A stretch of DNA of 64,000 nucleotides from Nocardioides marmoribigeumensis. GTDB lineage: Bacteria > Actinomycetota > Actinomycetes > Propionibacteriales > Nocardioidaceae. The notes beneath the pieces were generated by a model, which saw nothing but the letters and a program-made list of their open reading frames with translations, did not search any database and had not been told where the DNA came from. The stretch is from assembly GCF_031458325.1 (NCBI RefSeq), contig NZ_JAVDYG010000001.1:4092001-4156000 (forward strand), in the 5' to 3' direction. A program made the translations under genes and the position numbers. How positions within the stretch are numbered: position 1 is the first letter of the stretch; every line of letters starts with the position of its first letter. Of the stretch, positions 1 to 7,424 are shown piece after piece.

Positions 1-2
1 GT

Positions 3-128
3 GCGGCTCGCTTCGCCACCCGCACGCGCGCCATGGGCACTCCGTCGCTCGACCTCGACAAGGCCCTCGCACTGGCGGGCGAGATCGAGGACGACGAGCT
101 CGTCCGGCGACTGCGCCAAGGGCAGTGA
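3..128 (+). CDS. Partial VapB-type antitoxin, C-terminal end only
   Basis: The reading frame enters from outside the window and stops at 126-128, seven bases before the toxin start. The visible 41 residues end in an acidic and Leu-rich tail (core LDLDKALALAGEIEDDELV) of the kind that wraps around a PIN toxin in VapB-family antitoxins. The DNA-binding N-terminus lies upstream and cannot be judged. The antitoxin-then-toxin order and tight spacing are those of a type II operon, so this gene should neutralise the downstream toxin and repress the promoter. The family call is inferred from position and tail composition, not from a full domain. Confidence 0.6.
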   Translation, partial: AARFATRTRAMGTPSLDLDKALALAGEIEDDELVRRLRQGQ

Positions 129-135
129 CTCCGCT

Positions 136-573
136 GTGAAGGTCGTCGACGCCAACGTCCTGCTCTACGCGGTCAACTCCGACGCCCCGCAGCACGACGA
201 CTCCCGGACGTGGCTGGACGCAGCGTTGAGCGGAGGCGACCGGGTCGGCCTCAGCTGGGTGGTGCTGCTGGCCTTCCTCAGGCTGTCGACGCGGAGCGGC
301 CTCTTCAGCTCGCCCCTGACGCCGACGGAAGCCTTCGACCAGGTCGGCGACTGGACCCAGGCGCCGGGCGGTGAGGTGATCCATCCGTCTCCGACGCACG
401 TCACGACGCTCCAGGGTCTGCTGGCACCGATCGGCCTGGCGGGCAACCTGGTGAACGATGCCCACCTGGCCGCCGTGGCGGTGGAGCACCGGGCCGAGAT
501 CGTGTCCTACGACAACGACTTCTCGCGATTCCCCGGCGTGCGCTGGTCGACGCCGGGGGCGCTCCTGGCGTGA
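136..573 (+). CDS. VapC-like PIN-domain ribonuclease toxin
   Basis: This 145-residue protein has the layout of a PIN-domain toxin: the first catalytic aspartate in VVDAN (D5), a central SWVVLLAFLRL segment, and the distal acidic pair in GNLVNDAHLA (D108) and SYDNDFSRF (D126/D128). This subfamily is typically written as family PIN domain, TIGR00028-like. Such proteins are Mg2+-dependent RNases that cut tRNA or rRNA when the antitoxin is degraded. I chose the GTG at 136 because the residues before it are low-complexity and overlap the antitoxin, while the conserved strand begins at VKVVDAN. It is the second gene of a toxin-antitoxin pair. Confidence 0.85.
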   Translation: MKVVDANVLLYAVNSDAPQHDDSRTWLDAALSGGDRVGLSWVVLLAFLRLSTRSGLFSSPLTPTEAFDQVGDWTQAPGGEVIHPSPTHVTTLQGLLAPIGLAGNLVNDAHLAAVAVEHRAEIVSYDNDFSRFPGVRWSTPGALLA

Positions 574-576
574 GCC

Positions 577-1029
577 TCAGCGCTCGACGACGGCCTTGAT
601 CCGCTCGAGGGTCTGGCGCATGCCCTTCTCGTTGGTCCTGCCGCGTGCCCAGCCGAGCAGCGCCCAGTAGACCTTGGTCGGCCCGCTGTCGGACAGACGG
701 AAGGACTCGGTCACCTCGGTGCCGCCCTCGACCGCCTCGAGCGCGTAGTGCCAGTTGTTGATCGGCTTGCCGCCGGCGTACACCGAGAAGCCGAACTCCT
801 TGCCGGGCACGCAGGCGGTCACCTTGCAGGGGGTCCAGTAGACCGGGCCGACGCCGTTGCGCTTGACGTGCCCGCGGAAGCGCGCACCGACAGCCGGGCC
901 GGTCGCGCCGTCGACCCACTCGGCCTCGAACGTCTCCGGGCTGAACTCGCCGATCCTGGTGACGTCGCTGACGAGGTCCCAGACCTGGTCGGCAGGGGCA
1001 GCCATGAACACCGTGACGGATCCGCGCAT
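577..1029 (-). CDS. SRPBCC (START-like) family protein
   Basis: The product is about 150 residues long and starts MRGSVTVFMAAPADQVWDLVSD, the usual opening strand and helix of the polyketide-cyclase/dehydrase SRPBCC fold. It continues with the long central sheet and ends in an amphipathic helix (TLERIKAVVER). Members bind hydrophobic ligands in a deep cavity, and no specific substrate can be read from the sequence. I chose the ATG at 1027-1029 because upstream codons run into the divergent membrane-protein gene at 1068 and look non-coding. The 38-bp gap between the two divergent genes must hold both promoters. Confidence 0.8.
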   Translation of the reverse strand: MRGSVTVFMAAPADQVWDLVSDVTRIGEFSPETFEAEWVDGATGPAVGARFRGHVKRNGVGPVYWTPCKVTACVPGKEFGFSVYAGGKPINNWHYALEAVEGGTEVTESFRLSDSGPTKVYWALLGWARGRTNEKGMRQTLERIKAVVER

Positions 1030-1067
1030 GAGGCCGAACCTATCCAGGGCACCGATAGCGTGGCCGG

Positions 1068-1481
1068 ATGCCTCTCCTGCGGACGCTCGCACGGATCCTG
1101 CTGGGCTCGTTCCTGGTGCTCGCCGGGGTGGCTCACCTGACCTTCGGACGCGAGGACTTCCGCGCCCAGGTGCCGAGCTGGTTCCCGCTCGACGTGGACG
1201 CCACGATCGTTGCCTCCGGAGTGGTCGAGGTCGTGCTGGGGCTCGCGTTCGTGCTGCTCCCGCGCCACCGCCGCGTGCTCGGCCTCGTCCTGGCGCTGTA
1301 CTTCGTCGCCGTCCTCCCCGGCAACGTCGCGCAGTACGTCGAACACCGCGACGCCTTCGGCCTCGACACCGACCGCGCCCGCCTCATCCGGCTGTTCTTC
1401 CAACCGGTGCTGGTGATCTGGGCGGTCTGGGCGGGGGAGACGCTCGCCGCCCGGCGGTCGACCGACCGCGGTCCCGGGTGA
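1068..1481 (+). CDS. DoxX-like small membrane protein
   Basis: This is a 137-residue protein with four hydrophobic segments, at roughly 8-25 (ILLGSFLVLAGVAHL), 47-65 (VASGVVEVVLGLAFVLLP), 69-88 and 108-125. The N-terminal pattern of a first helix ending in AGVAHL(T)F is typical of DoxX/DUF417-like integral membrane proteins. Their role is poorly defined; some associate with thiol or redox homeostasis at the membrane. It is divergent from the SRPBCC gene and converges on the CorA-type gene. The family assignment is by topology and length, so the function is open. Confidence 0.7.
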   Translation: MPLLRTLARILLGSFLVLAGVAHLTFGREDFRAQVPSWFPLDVDATIVASGVVEVVLGLAFVLLPRHRRVLGLVLALYFVAVLPGNVAQYVEHRDAFGLDTDRARLIRLFFQPVLVIWAVWAGETLAARRSTDRGPG

Positions 1482-1496
1482 CGCGCACCGGACCGC

Positions 1497-2501
1497 TCAC
1501 CACCAGCCCTGCCGCTTCGCCCACACCAGCAGGAGGAACGACATCGCGCCCATGAGGAGCACCGCGACTGCGAGCTCGGCTGGTTGGGTCGAGCCGTTGA
1601 CGATCAGGTTCATCCCCAGGATGGACGAGACCGCGGTGACGGGCAGGGTGACCGCAGCGATCACCGCCAACCTCTCCGCGGCCAGGGTCAGCTCCGTGTT
1701 GGTGCGCGCCTGGTAGAACTCGATGGTGCCCTGCAGGTTGTCCTTCTCGACATCGGCCAGCGCACACAGGTGGCCCAGCTGGTCGGCGATGTCCTCGATC
1801 CGCTTCTGGGCGGCTCCCTCGCCGAACGCGCCGACCTGCTGCATCCGGGTGAACACCTCACGTGACGTGGCCGCCTGCGTGCGAGCCACGAGGAAGCCGT
1901 GGCGCGCGCGGAAGAGCTCGTCCAGGAACTGCTCCGGCTCGCGAAGACGTGCCGACGGGCCTCCTGACACCACCGCCTGGAAGCGGTACTCGAGGTCCCA
2001 CAGCCCAGCCGTCAGCTCGGCGATGAAGGCACCCAGTCGTTGGGCCACCGTCGAGGTGAGGGCGTAGCACAGCTCGTAGCCGTCCTGGGGGGAGAGGTCG
2101 CCGGCTGCGAGCAGGGCGGCGAGGGCGGTGACCTCGACCTGGGCGGCGGCCGGGTCGGCCGCGCTGCTCAGTGGACCGTGCACCGTGACCAGGAACCGCT
2201 CACCGACGAACTGGTCCAGCTCGATCGAGTGGACGTGACCTGGCGCGCCGGCGTGGGGGGAGTGCAGCACCAGGAACACGTGGTCGGCGTACACCTCGAA
2301 CGTCGGCACCCGGTTGCGTTGCGCGCACTGGCTGAGCGCCCGCGGGTGGAAGCCGAACACCTCGCGCAGGAGGTGTTCGGCCTCACCGTCCCACCGCGGG
2401 AGGTCCAGCCAGACCACGCCGTCAGGACGCCGGAGCAGCTCCGACACCGCGTCGGTGGGATGCTCTGCGAGCCCGTCCGGCCCGATGAACCGCAGCTGCA
2501 T
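1497..2501 (-). CDS. CorA family divalent-cation (Mg2+/Co2+) transporter
   Basis: The 334-residue protein has a large soluble N-terminal domain followed by two C-terminal membrane helices. The loop between them carries the CorA signature GMN (SSILGMNLIVN, around residue 296), which lines the periplasmic mouth of the pentameric channel. The last helix ends in a positively charged tail (WAKRQGWW). The family moves Mg2+, Co2+ or Ni2+ down the electrochemical gradient. It is a single gene, converging on the DoxX-like gene. I saw no M-box-like leader in the roughly 100 bases upstream. The substrate ion cannot be told from sequence alone. Confidence 0.9.
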   Translation of the reverse strand: MQLRFIGPDGLAEHPTDAVSELLRRPDGVVWLDLPRWDGEAEHLLREVFGFHPRALSQCAQRNRVPTFEVYADHVFLVLHSPHAGAPGHVHSIELDQFVGERFLVTVHGPLSSAADPAAAQVEVTALAALLAAGDLSPQDGYELCYALTSTVAQRLGAFIAELTAGLWDLEYRFQAVVSGGPSARLREPEQFLDELFRARHGFLVARTQAATSREVFTRMQQVGAFGEGAAQKRIEDIADQLGHLCALADVEKDNLQGTIEFYQARTNTELTLAAERLAVIAAVTLPVTAVSSILGMNLIVNGSTQPAELAVAVLLMGAMSFLLLVWAKRQGWW

Positions 2502-2601
2502 GGCTGACTCCTTGCGTAGGGGCCCGCGGGGGGCTCACCTGCTGCAGGATTTTCCCACCTCGTGGCACCAGCGAGCGAGGTGCACGTCTCGGTGTGGCGG
2601 C

Positions 2602-2878
2602 TCACCCGGTGACCGGGGTGAGCGTCCACGTGTAGTGGGTGGTGTTGTCGTGGTCGCCGACGACGTCACGGGTGCCGCCCAGGGTGCCGTCGGCCGGGTC
2701 CGGCTCGAAGGGCAGGCCGTCGACCGGCCCGGGCGGTCCCGCGGATCGTCACGGTGAGGCCGTCGCAGGTCAGCGCCGCGGCGTCGGCGGACGGCCCGAC
2801 GAGTCCCGAGACGACGGCCGACGAAACCAGGACGAGTGCAGCGCCGTTCAGGCGCGTCAGGCGGGTCAGGCGGGTCAT
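2602..2878 (-). pseudogene. Small secreted protein, frameshifted
   Basis: Reading from 2878, the frame opens with a clear Sec-type signal peptide (basic MTRLTRLTRLNG, hydrophobic ALVLVSSAVVSGLVG, cleavage after SADA) and enters mature sequence AALTCDGLTVTIRG. It then becomes Arg/Pro-rich nonsense. In the next frame from about 2740 there is sensible acidic sequence, DGLPFEPDPADGTLGG followed by a Thr- and Trp-containing strand, ending at a stop at 2602-2604. The two halves together would give a roughly 90-residue exported protein. One missing or extra base near 2735-2745 explains the break. It may be a decayed gene or a sequence error. The function is unknown. Confidence 0.55.
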
Positions 2879-2883
2879 GGGGA

Positions 2884-2924
2884 GATCACCTCCGGTCAGG
2901 GCCGCACGGTCGCGGCCGGTGATC
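2884..2924. repeat. Nested hairpin in the leader of the secreted-protein gene
   Basis: The outer arms GATCACC (2884-2890) and GGTGATC (2918-2924) are perfect complements, and inside them GGCCGC (2900-2905) pairs with GCGGCC (2912-2917). The structure sits directly upstream of the minus-strand start at 2878, and the left arm overlaps the expected ribosome-binding region (a GGAGGTGATC-type sequence on the minus strand). It could hide the ribosome site or act as an operator. This is visible symmetry only; no RNA family is recognised. Confidence 0.45.
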
Positions 2925-2975
2925 TGACTCTGGGTGGTCCCTCTTGCGCTCCACTTGCCCCCGACTTGACCCGGG

Positions 2976-3045
2976 GAGGGGCTCAGGCGGCGCTAATTGA
3001 CATAATGTCGATTATCGGCGCAATACTCACGCCTGGGAGCCCCTC
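2976..3045. repeat. 14-bp inverted repeat framing the dif-like site
   Basis: GAGGGGCTC followed by AGGCG (2976-2989) is mirrored by CGCCT then two extra bases and GAGCCCCTC (3030-3045). The 40 bases between the arms are markedly more A/T-rich than the surroundings and hold the dif-like sequence almost exactly at the centre (midpoints about 3010 and 3008). The arms could form a cruciform or a bidirectional terminator isolating the site. No coding sequence lies between 2879 and 3071. Confidence 0.6.
2995..3022 (-). other. dif: Putative dif site for XerC/XerD chromosome-dimer resolution
   Basis: Read on the minus strand, an 11-bp arm ending in CGATAA (3022-3012), a 6-bp spacer TCGACA (3011-3006) and an 11-bp arm TTATGTCAATT (3005-2995) match the XerC-arm, spacer and XerD-arm layout of bacterial dif. 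The XerD arm differs from the E. coli arm TTATGTTAAAT at two positions only, and the XerC arm keeps TGCGC and ATAA. A dif lies at the terminus and is where XerCD, activated by FtsK, resolve dimers. Support comes from position: an A/T-rich, gene-free stretch, and a right-hand flank with most core genes on the minus strand. The call is by eye; GC-skew inversion at this point would confirm it. Confidence 0.75.
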
Positions 3046-3071
3046 TCAGAAGGGGTTGCTGTCGCGCCCCG

Positions 3072-3710
3072 CTACTGCCGCACGACCTGGCGAGGGACGG
3101 GATCGTGCTCGTGGTCCGGGTCGGCGGCGAACATCTTCTCGTAAAGGTCGTAGATGACGCCCGCCTTCTCGTTGTTGTAGAGCATCACGTCGGTGAAGCC
3201 GCGCGAGGCGGCGGCGCGCTTGGCCTCGGCGTACTGCTCGCGGTCGTCCTCGTGGGTGCACAGCCAGTCGCGGAAGACGACGTGGCGGCGCGGCTCGACG
3301 GCGCTGACCGGCCAGACGTGCACGTTGGCCGGTGGGTCCTCGCCGCGCACGAGACGGTGGCCCTGCCAGTCCGGCTCGCGGACGCGCAGGACGAACCCGG
3401 CGTCCTGCAGCGCCGGCAGCCACGAGTCCTCGTCCTCGACGTCGGCGACCGTCACGTCGACGTCGACGACGGGCTTGGCCCACAGGCCGGGCACCGCCGT
3501 GGAGCCGACGTGCTCGACCGTCAGCGCCCGGTCGCCGAGGGCGCCCACGACCCGGTCGCGGACGGCCGCGAACCACTCCGACCACGCGCGATCAGGCGGG
3601 ACGACCTCGACCGACTCCGTGGACCAGCTGTCGTGGTCGACGCGAGCCGCGGCCACCTGCTCCTGCGTCGGCTGCTCGTACGCCGTCCAGAGCGGGTGCC
3701 GCCGCGTCAC
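3072..3710 (-). CDS. GrpB family protein (UPF0157, nucleotidyltransferase-like)
   Basis: This 212-residue protein carries the GrpB signature VEHVGSTAVPGLWAKPVVDVDV, a nucleotidyltransferase-like strand with the G-S-T and K-P-V-V-D residues. Further on it has HVWPVSAVEPRRHVVFRDWL and the C-terminal YNNEKAGVIYDLYEKM helix. GrpB proteins resemble the minimal nucleotidyltransferase fold, but their substrate is unknown. It is the last gene of a four-gene minus-strand run (UvrA-like, methyltransferase, SRPBCC, GrpB). Its ATG overlaps the SRPBCC stop (ATGA, 3707-3710), which supports translational coupling. The N-terminal 60 residues are an extension often seen in actinobacterial members. Confidence 0.85.
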   Translation of the reverse strand: MTRRHPLWTAYEQPTQEQVAAARVDHDSWSTESVEVVPPDRAWSEWFAAVRDRVVGALGDRALTVEHVGSTAVPGLWAKPVVDVDVTVADVEDEDSWLPALQDAGFVLRVREPDWQGHRLVRGEDPPANVHVWPVSAVEPRRHVVFRDWLCTHEDDREQYAEAKRAAASRGFTDVMLYNNEKAGVIYDLYEKMFAADPDHEHDPVPRQVVRQ

Positions 3711-4177
3711 GAGGCGTGGTCGATGCTCTCGGCGAGCTCAGCGAGTCGGTCGATCGAGGCCATCAGCTTGTCCGAGGTGGTGGACCGGGCCCGCTCGAAC
3801 CGGTGCTCGTCGCTCAGGTTCGTCCAGTCGTAGGTGTGCCGGACCCGCGTGGCCCCGCCCTCCAAAGGCTCGAGCTCCCAGCGCCACTCGTGACCGAGCG
3901 GCACTCCTCCGGGCTCCGCGGGACGCCAGGCGATGCGTCGGCCCTCCTCGAAGTCGACGACCTGGTTCTCCCGGACGTTGCCCGAGGTGTTGGTCATGAC
4001 GAACAGGTCGCCGGAGGACCGGACCCGCTGGCCCGTGGCCGCCTCGGCGAGGTTGTCGTTGCCGTCCCACCGCGGCTGCTGGGCGGGGTCGGCGATCAGC
4101 TCGAAGATTGTGGCCGCCGTCGCGTCCACCTCGCGCTCGGCGCTGGTCACCTTGGTCTCGTCGTCAGGTGCGCTCAT
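3707..4177 (-). CDS. SRPBCC (polyketide cyclase-like) family protein
   Basis: The start MSAPDDETKVTSAEREVDATAA at 4177 was chosen over upstream options because earlier codons lie inside the methyltransferase gene. The 156-residue product shows the SRPBCC pattern: strand-helix opening (VDATAATIFELIADPAQQPRWDG), the V-x-D-F-E-E-G-R-R-I-A-W-R-P central hairpin, and a terminal helix. The motif PAQQPRWDGNDN followed by the hairpin is common in actinobacterial members predicted to bind lipidic ligands. It overlaps the upstream methyltransferase by 14 bases and the downstream GrpB gene by 4, so it is inside an operon. No enzymatic residues are evident. Confidence 0.8.
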   Translation of the reverse strand: MSAPDDETKVTSAEREVDATAATIFELIADPAQQPRWDGNDNLAEAATGQRVRSSGDLFVMTNTSGNVRENQVVDFEEGRRIAWRPAEPGGVPLGHEWRWELEPLEGGATRVRHTYDWTNLSDEHRFERARSTTSDKLMASIDRLAELAESIDHAS

Positions 4178-4760
4178 CACCCCATCGAACCAGACCTGCG
4201 GCCTCGACCTGGGCGACGAGGTCGTCGACAGGCCGGACCGTGAACCCCTGCTGGGCGAACGGTTGCGCCGCCATCCACTCCAGGTCGGCGGCACCGATCA
4301 CTCCTGTCCCGCCCGGGGACAGGACGCGGGCCAGCTCGGCCAGCGGGGACCCCAGGTCGTCGATGAAGTAGACGGTGTTGAGGCTGATCCAGCCGTCGAG
4401 CCCGCCGTCGTCGAACGGCAGGCGGTCCATCGCGCCGTGGTGGAGGGTGAGTCGGCCGCTCGCCAGCTCGGTCCTGAAGCCGCGGCGCGCCCGCGCGATC
4501 ATCGACTCCGAGGGCTCGACCCCGTGCACCCGGGCCGTCGGGCTCGCGTCCAGGAGGAGCCGCAGTCCGATCCCGCCGCCGAAACCGATGTCGGCGACGT
4601 TGCCGCCCTCGACTGGACCAAGTGCCTGGACCGCCGCGGCGGTCGGGCCACGGTTGCCCTTGTTCAGCTGCCGCACCACGATGCCGCCGAGGAGGCCGGA
4701 CGGGTTGCCGAGCTGTGCGGAGAGGGTCCGGAGCCAGGCCGACCTCACGGTGCCACTCAT
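4164..4760 (-). CDS. Class I SAM-dependent methyltransferase
   Basis: The 198-residue product has the SAM-binding motif I as VADIGFGGGIGLRLLL, the acidic motif II region VHGVEPSESMIARAR, and motif IV-like DRLPFDDGGLDGWISLNTVYF. After it, LARVLSPGGTGVIG matches the usual post-strand-5 loop. It resembles small-molecule methyltransferases of the UbiE/COQ5 type, but the substrate cannot be inferred. The gene starts seven bases after the UvrA-like stop and overlaps the SRPBCC gene, so all are probably on one transcript. Its coexistence with a UvrA paralogue suggests processing or tolerance of a small molecule, which is an inference. Confidence 0.85.
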   Translation of the reverse strand: MSGTVRSAWLRTLSAQLGNPSGLLGGIVVRQLNKGNRGPTAAAVQALGPVEGGNVADIGFGGGIGLRLLLDASPTARVHGVEPSESMIARARRGFRTELASGRLTLHHGAMDRLPFDDGGLDGWISLNTVYFIDDLGSPLAELARVLSPGGTGVIGAADLEWMAAQPFAQQGFTVRPVDDLVAQVEAAGLVRWGDERT

Positions 4761-4767
4761 CGTCGCA

Positions 4768-7125
4768 TCAGCCCAGGTAGGTCTTCAGGTGGCGACCGGT
4801 GAGCGTCGAGGCGTCGGCGACCAGGTCGGCCGGCGTGCCCTCGAAGACCACGCGACCGCCGTCGTGACCGGCGCCCGGACCGAGGTCGATGATCCAGTCG
4901 GCGTGGGCCATCACGGCCTGGTGGTGCTCGATGACGATGACCGTCCTGCCCGCATCGACCAGCCGGTCGAGCAGGGCGAGCAGGTTGGCCACGTCGGCGA
5001 GGTGGAGACCGGTGGTCGGCTCGTCGAGGACGAGGACGTCGCCCTTCTCCCCCATCTGCGCGGCCAGCTTGAGTCGCTGGCGCTCGCCGCCCGACAGGGT
5101 CGTCAACGGCTGGCCGAGCGAGAGGTAGCCCAGTCCCACGTCGACGAGCCGGTCGAGGATCTTCACCGCCGCGGAGACGTCGGACTGCCCGCCGGCGAAG
5201 TGCGCGCGCGCGTCGACGACCGACATCTCGTGCACCTCGGCGATGTCCTTGCCGCCGAGGGTGTGCTCGAGCACCTCGGCCCTGAACCGCCGGCCCTCGC
5301 ACTCCTCGCACGGCGACTCCACGGTCGCCATCGGGCCGAGCTCGGTGAGGATCACCCCGGCGCCGTTGCAGGTGGGGCACCCGCCCTCGGAGTTGGCGCT
5401 GAACAGCGCGGGCTTGACCCCGTTGGCCTTGGCGAACGCCTTGCGGATCGGCTCGAGCAGCCCGGTGTACGTCGCCGGGTTGCTCCGGCGTGAGCCCTTG
5501 ATCGCGCCCTGGTCGATCACCACCACCTCGTCGCGCGAGGCGAGCGAGCCGTGGATCAGCGAGCTCTTGCCCGACCCCGCGACCCCGGTGACCACGGTCA
5601 GCACGCCCAGCGGGACGTCGACGTCGATGTCCTGCAGGTTGTGGGTGGACGCGCCCCTGATCTCCAGGGCGCCGCTGGCCGTGCGGACCTCGGACTTGAG
5701 GGCGGCCTTGTCGTCGAGGTGGCGACCGGTGGTCGTCTCGCTGCGACGCAGCTCGTCGACCGTGCCCTCGAAGCAGATGGTGCCGCCGCCCGAGCCGGCC
5801 CCGGGTCCGAGGTCGACGGCGTGGTCGGCGATCGCGATGGTCTCGGGCTTGTGCTCGACGACGAGGACGGTGTTGCCCTTGTCGCGCAGCTGGAGCAGCA
5901 GGTTGTTCATCCGCTCGATGTCGTGCGGGTGCAGGCCGATCGTGGGCTCGTCGAAGACGTAGGTGACGTCGGTCAGCGACGAGCCGAGGTGGCGGATCAT
6001 CTTGGTGCGCTGCGCCTCGCCGCCCGACAGCGTGCCGGCCGGACGGTCCAGCGAGAGGTAGCCGAGCCCGATCTCGGAGAACGAGTCGAGCAGGTGCTGC
6101 AGCCCCTGGAGCAGCGGCGCCACCGACGACTCGTCGAGCTCGCGCACCCACTCCGCCAGGTCGCTGATCTGCATCGCGCAGAGGTCCGCGATCGACTTCC
6201 CGGCGACCTTCGAGCTCCGGGCTTCCTTCGTCAGGCGCGTGCCGTCGCAGTCGGGACACGTCTGGAACGTCACGGCCCGCTCCACGAAGCGGCGCACGTG
6301 CGGCTGCATCGCCTCGGGGTCCTTGGAGAGCATCGACTTCTGGATCCGAGGGATCACGCCCTCGAAGGTCAGGTTGACCCCCTCGACCTTGATCTTGGTC
6401 GGCTCCGCCCAGAGCATCGTCTCGAGCTGCTTCTTGCTGAACGAGCCGATCGGCTTGTCCATCGGCAGGCCCATGCCGGCGAAGAGTCGGCCGTACCACC
6501 CGTCCATCGAGTAGCCCGGCACCGTCAGGGCACCTTCGGACAGCGACTTCTGGTCGTCGTACAGCGCGGTGAGGTCGATGTCGTTGACCCGCCCCATGCC
6601 CTCGCAACGGGGGCACATGCCGCCGAGGTAGACCTCCTGGCGCACGACCCTGCGCTCGGTCCGGCCGCCCTTCTCCGTCGTCATCATGCCGCTGGCCTTG
6701 CGAGTCGGGACGTTGAAGGAGTACGCCGTCGGCGGGCCGACCCACGGGTCGCCGACGCGACTGAACAGGATCCGCAGCATGGCATTGGCATCGGTCGCAG
6801 TGCCGACCGTCGAGCGCGGGTTGGCGCCCATGCGCTCCTGGTCGACGATGATCGCCGTCGTCAGGCCTTCGAGCCGGTCGACGTCGGGACGGGGCAGCGT
6901 CGGCATGAAGCCCTGCACGAAGGACGGGTAGGTCTCGTTGATCAGTCGCTGCGACTCAGCGGCGATCGTGGCGAACACCAGCGAGCTCTTGCCCGAGCCG
7001 GAGACCCCGGTGAAAACCGTGAGACGCCGCTTCGGCAGGTCGACCGACACGCCCTGGAGGTTGTTCTCCCGGGCTCCGACGACGCGGATCAGGTCATGCG
7101 AGTCGGCAGGATGGGTGCGGCTCAT
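4768..7125 (-). CDS. UvrA-like tandem ABC ATPase (UvrA paralogue, resistance type)
   Basis: The 785-residue product is far shorter than true UvrA (about 940-1000). It keeps two ABC halves, with Walker A GVSGSGKSS at about 40-48, a second GVAGSGKSS, and two signatures, LSGGEAQR and LSGGERQR. It also keeps Cys-pair zinc modules (CPRCEGMG, CPDCDGTR and CPTCNGAG). The family includes daunorubicin-resistance DrrC-like proteins and UvrA2. They bind DNA or drug-DNA complexes and hydrolyse ATP, but the shorter members usually lack the UvrB-binding insertion. It heads the operon with a methyltransferase, an SRPBCC protein and a GrpB protein. ATG at 7125 gives MSRTHPADSHDLIRVVGA, a normal family opening. 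Confidence 0.88.
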   Translation of the reverse strand: MSRTHPADSHDLIRVVGARENNLQGVSVDLPKRRLTVFTGVSGSGKSSLVFATIAAESQRLINETYPSFVQGFMPTLPRPDVDRLEGLTTAIIVDQERMGANPRSTVGTATDANAMLRILFSRVGDPWVGPPTAYSFNVPTRKASGMMTTEKGGRTERRVVRQEVYLGGMCPRCEGMGRVNDIDLTALYDDQKSLSEGALTVPGYSMDGWYGRLFAGMGLPMDKPIGSFSKKQLETMLWAEPTKIKVEGVNLTFEGVIPRIQKSMLSKDPEAMQPHVRRFVERAVTFQTCPDCDGTRLTKEARSSKVAGKSIADLCAMQISDLAEWVRELDESSVAPLLQGLQHLLDSFSEIGLGYLSLDRPAGTLSGGEAQRTKMIRHLGSSLTDVTYVFDEPTIGLHPHDIERMNNLLLQLRDKGNTVLVVEHKPETIAIADHAVDLGPGAGSGGGTICFEGTVDELRRSETTTGRHLDDKAALKSEVRTASGALEIRGASTHNLQDIDVDVPLGVLTVVTGVAGSGKSSLIHGSLASRDEVVVIDQGAIKGSRRSNPATYTGLLEPIRKAFAKANGVKPALFSANSEGGCPTCNGAGVILTELGPMATVESPCEECEGRRFRAEVLEHTLGGKDIAEVHEMSVVDARAHFAGGQSDVSAAVKILDRLVDVGLGYLSLGQPLTTLSGGERQRLKLAAQMGEKGDVLVLDEPTTGLHLADVANLLALLDRLVDAGRTVIVIEHHQAVMAHADWIIDLGPGAGHDGGRVVFEGTPADLVADASTLTGRHLKTYLG

Positions 7126-7149
7126 GAGGCCATCCTGCCCAACCCGCCG

Positions 7150-7389
7150 TCAGTCGTCCTGCCCACGGCCGGTCGCCGACTGGAGCCGCTCGATGTGCTC
7201 CGAGGCCTCGGCCTTGGTGAGGTCGGCCGAGAGCTCCTCGCCGGCCTGGCGGGCGAGCGTGTCGAGGTAGCTGCGCTGGGCCCCGGTCATCGGCTCGTCC
7301 CCGGTGACCCACTCCCCCGGGTCCTTCTCGGTCGTGGTGGGGGCGGGGCCGCCGAGGATGTCGTTCGAATGTGTGTTCGATGCGGTCAT
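7150..7389 (-). CDS. DUF3072 domain protein
   Basis: A 79-residue acidic protein. The core DPGEWVTGDEPMTGAQRSYL followed by TLARQAGEELSADLTKAEAS is the DUF3072 signature, a small helical domain found in many actinobacteria and proteobacteria with no assigned biochemical role. I chose the ATG at 7387-7389 because upstream codons are Arg-rich and unlike the family. It lies 25 bases downstream of the UvrA-like start in the same direction, probably on a separate transcript. The fold resembles a small helix-turn-helix or SAP-like module; that is speculation. Confidence 0.8.
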   Translation of the reverse strand: MTASNTHSNDILGGPAPTTTEKDPGEWVTGDEPMTGAQRSYLDTLARQAGEELSADLTKAEASEHIERLQSATGRGQDD

Positions 7390-7424
7390 GGTGGAGGAGT
7401 ACCACCCGTGCCGGCGTCGAAACC

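Noticed and set aside
2666-2878. Hemolysin-type calcium-binding protein fragment
   Set aside because: The visible mature start AALTCDGLTVTIRG is common to several exported families, and the downstream part lacks glycine-rich calcium-binding repeats.
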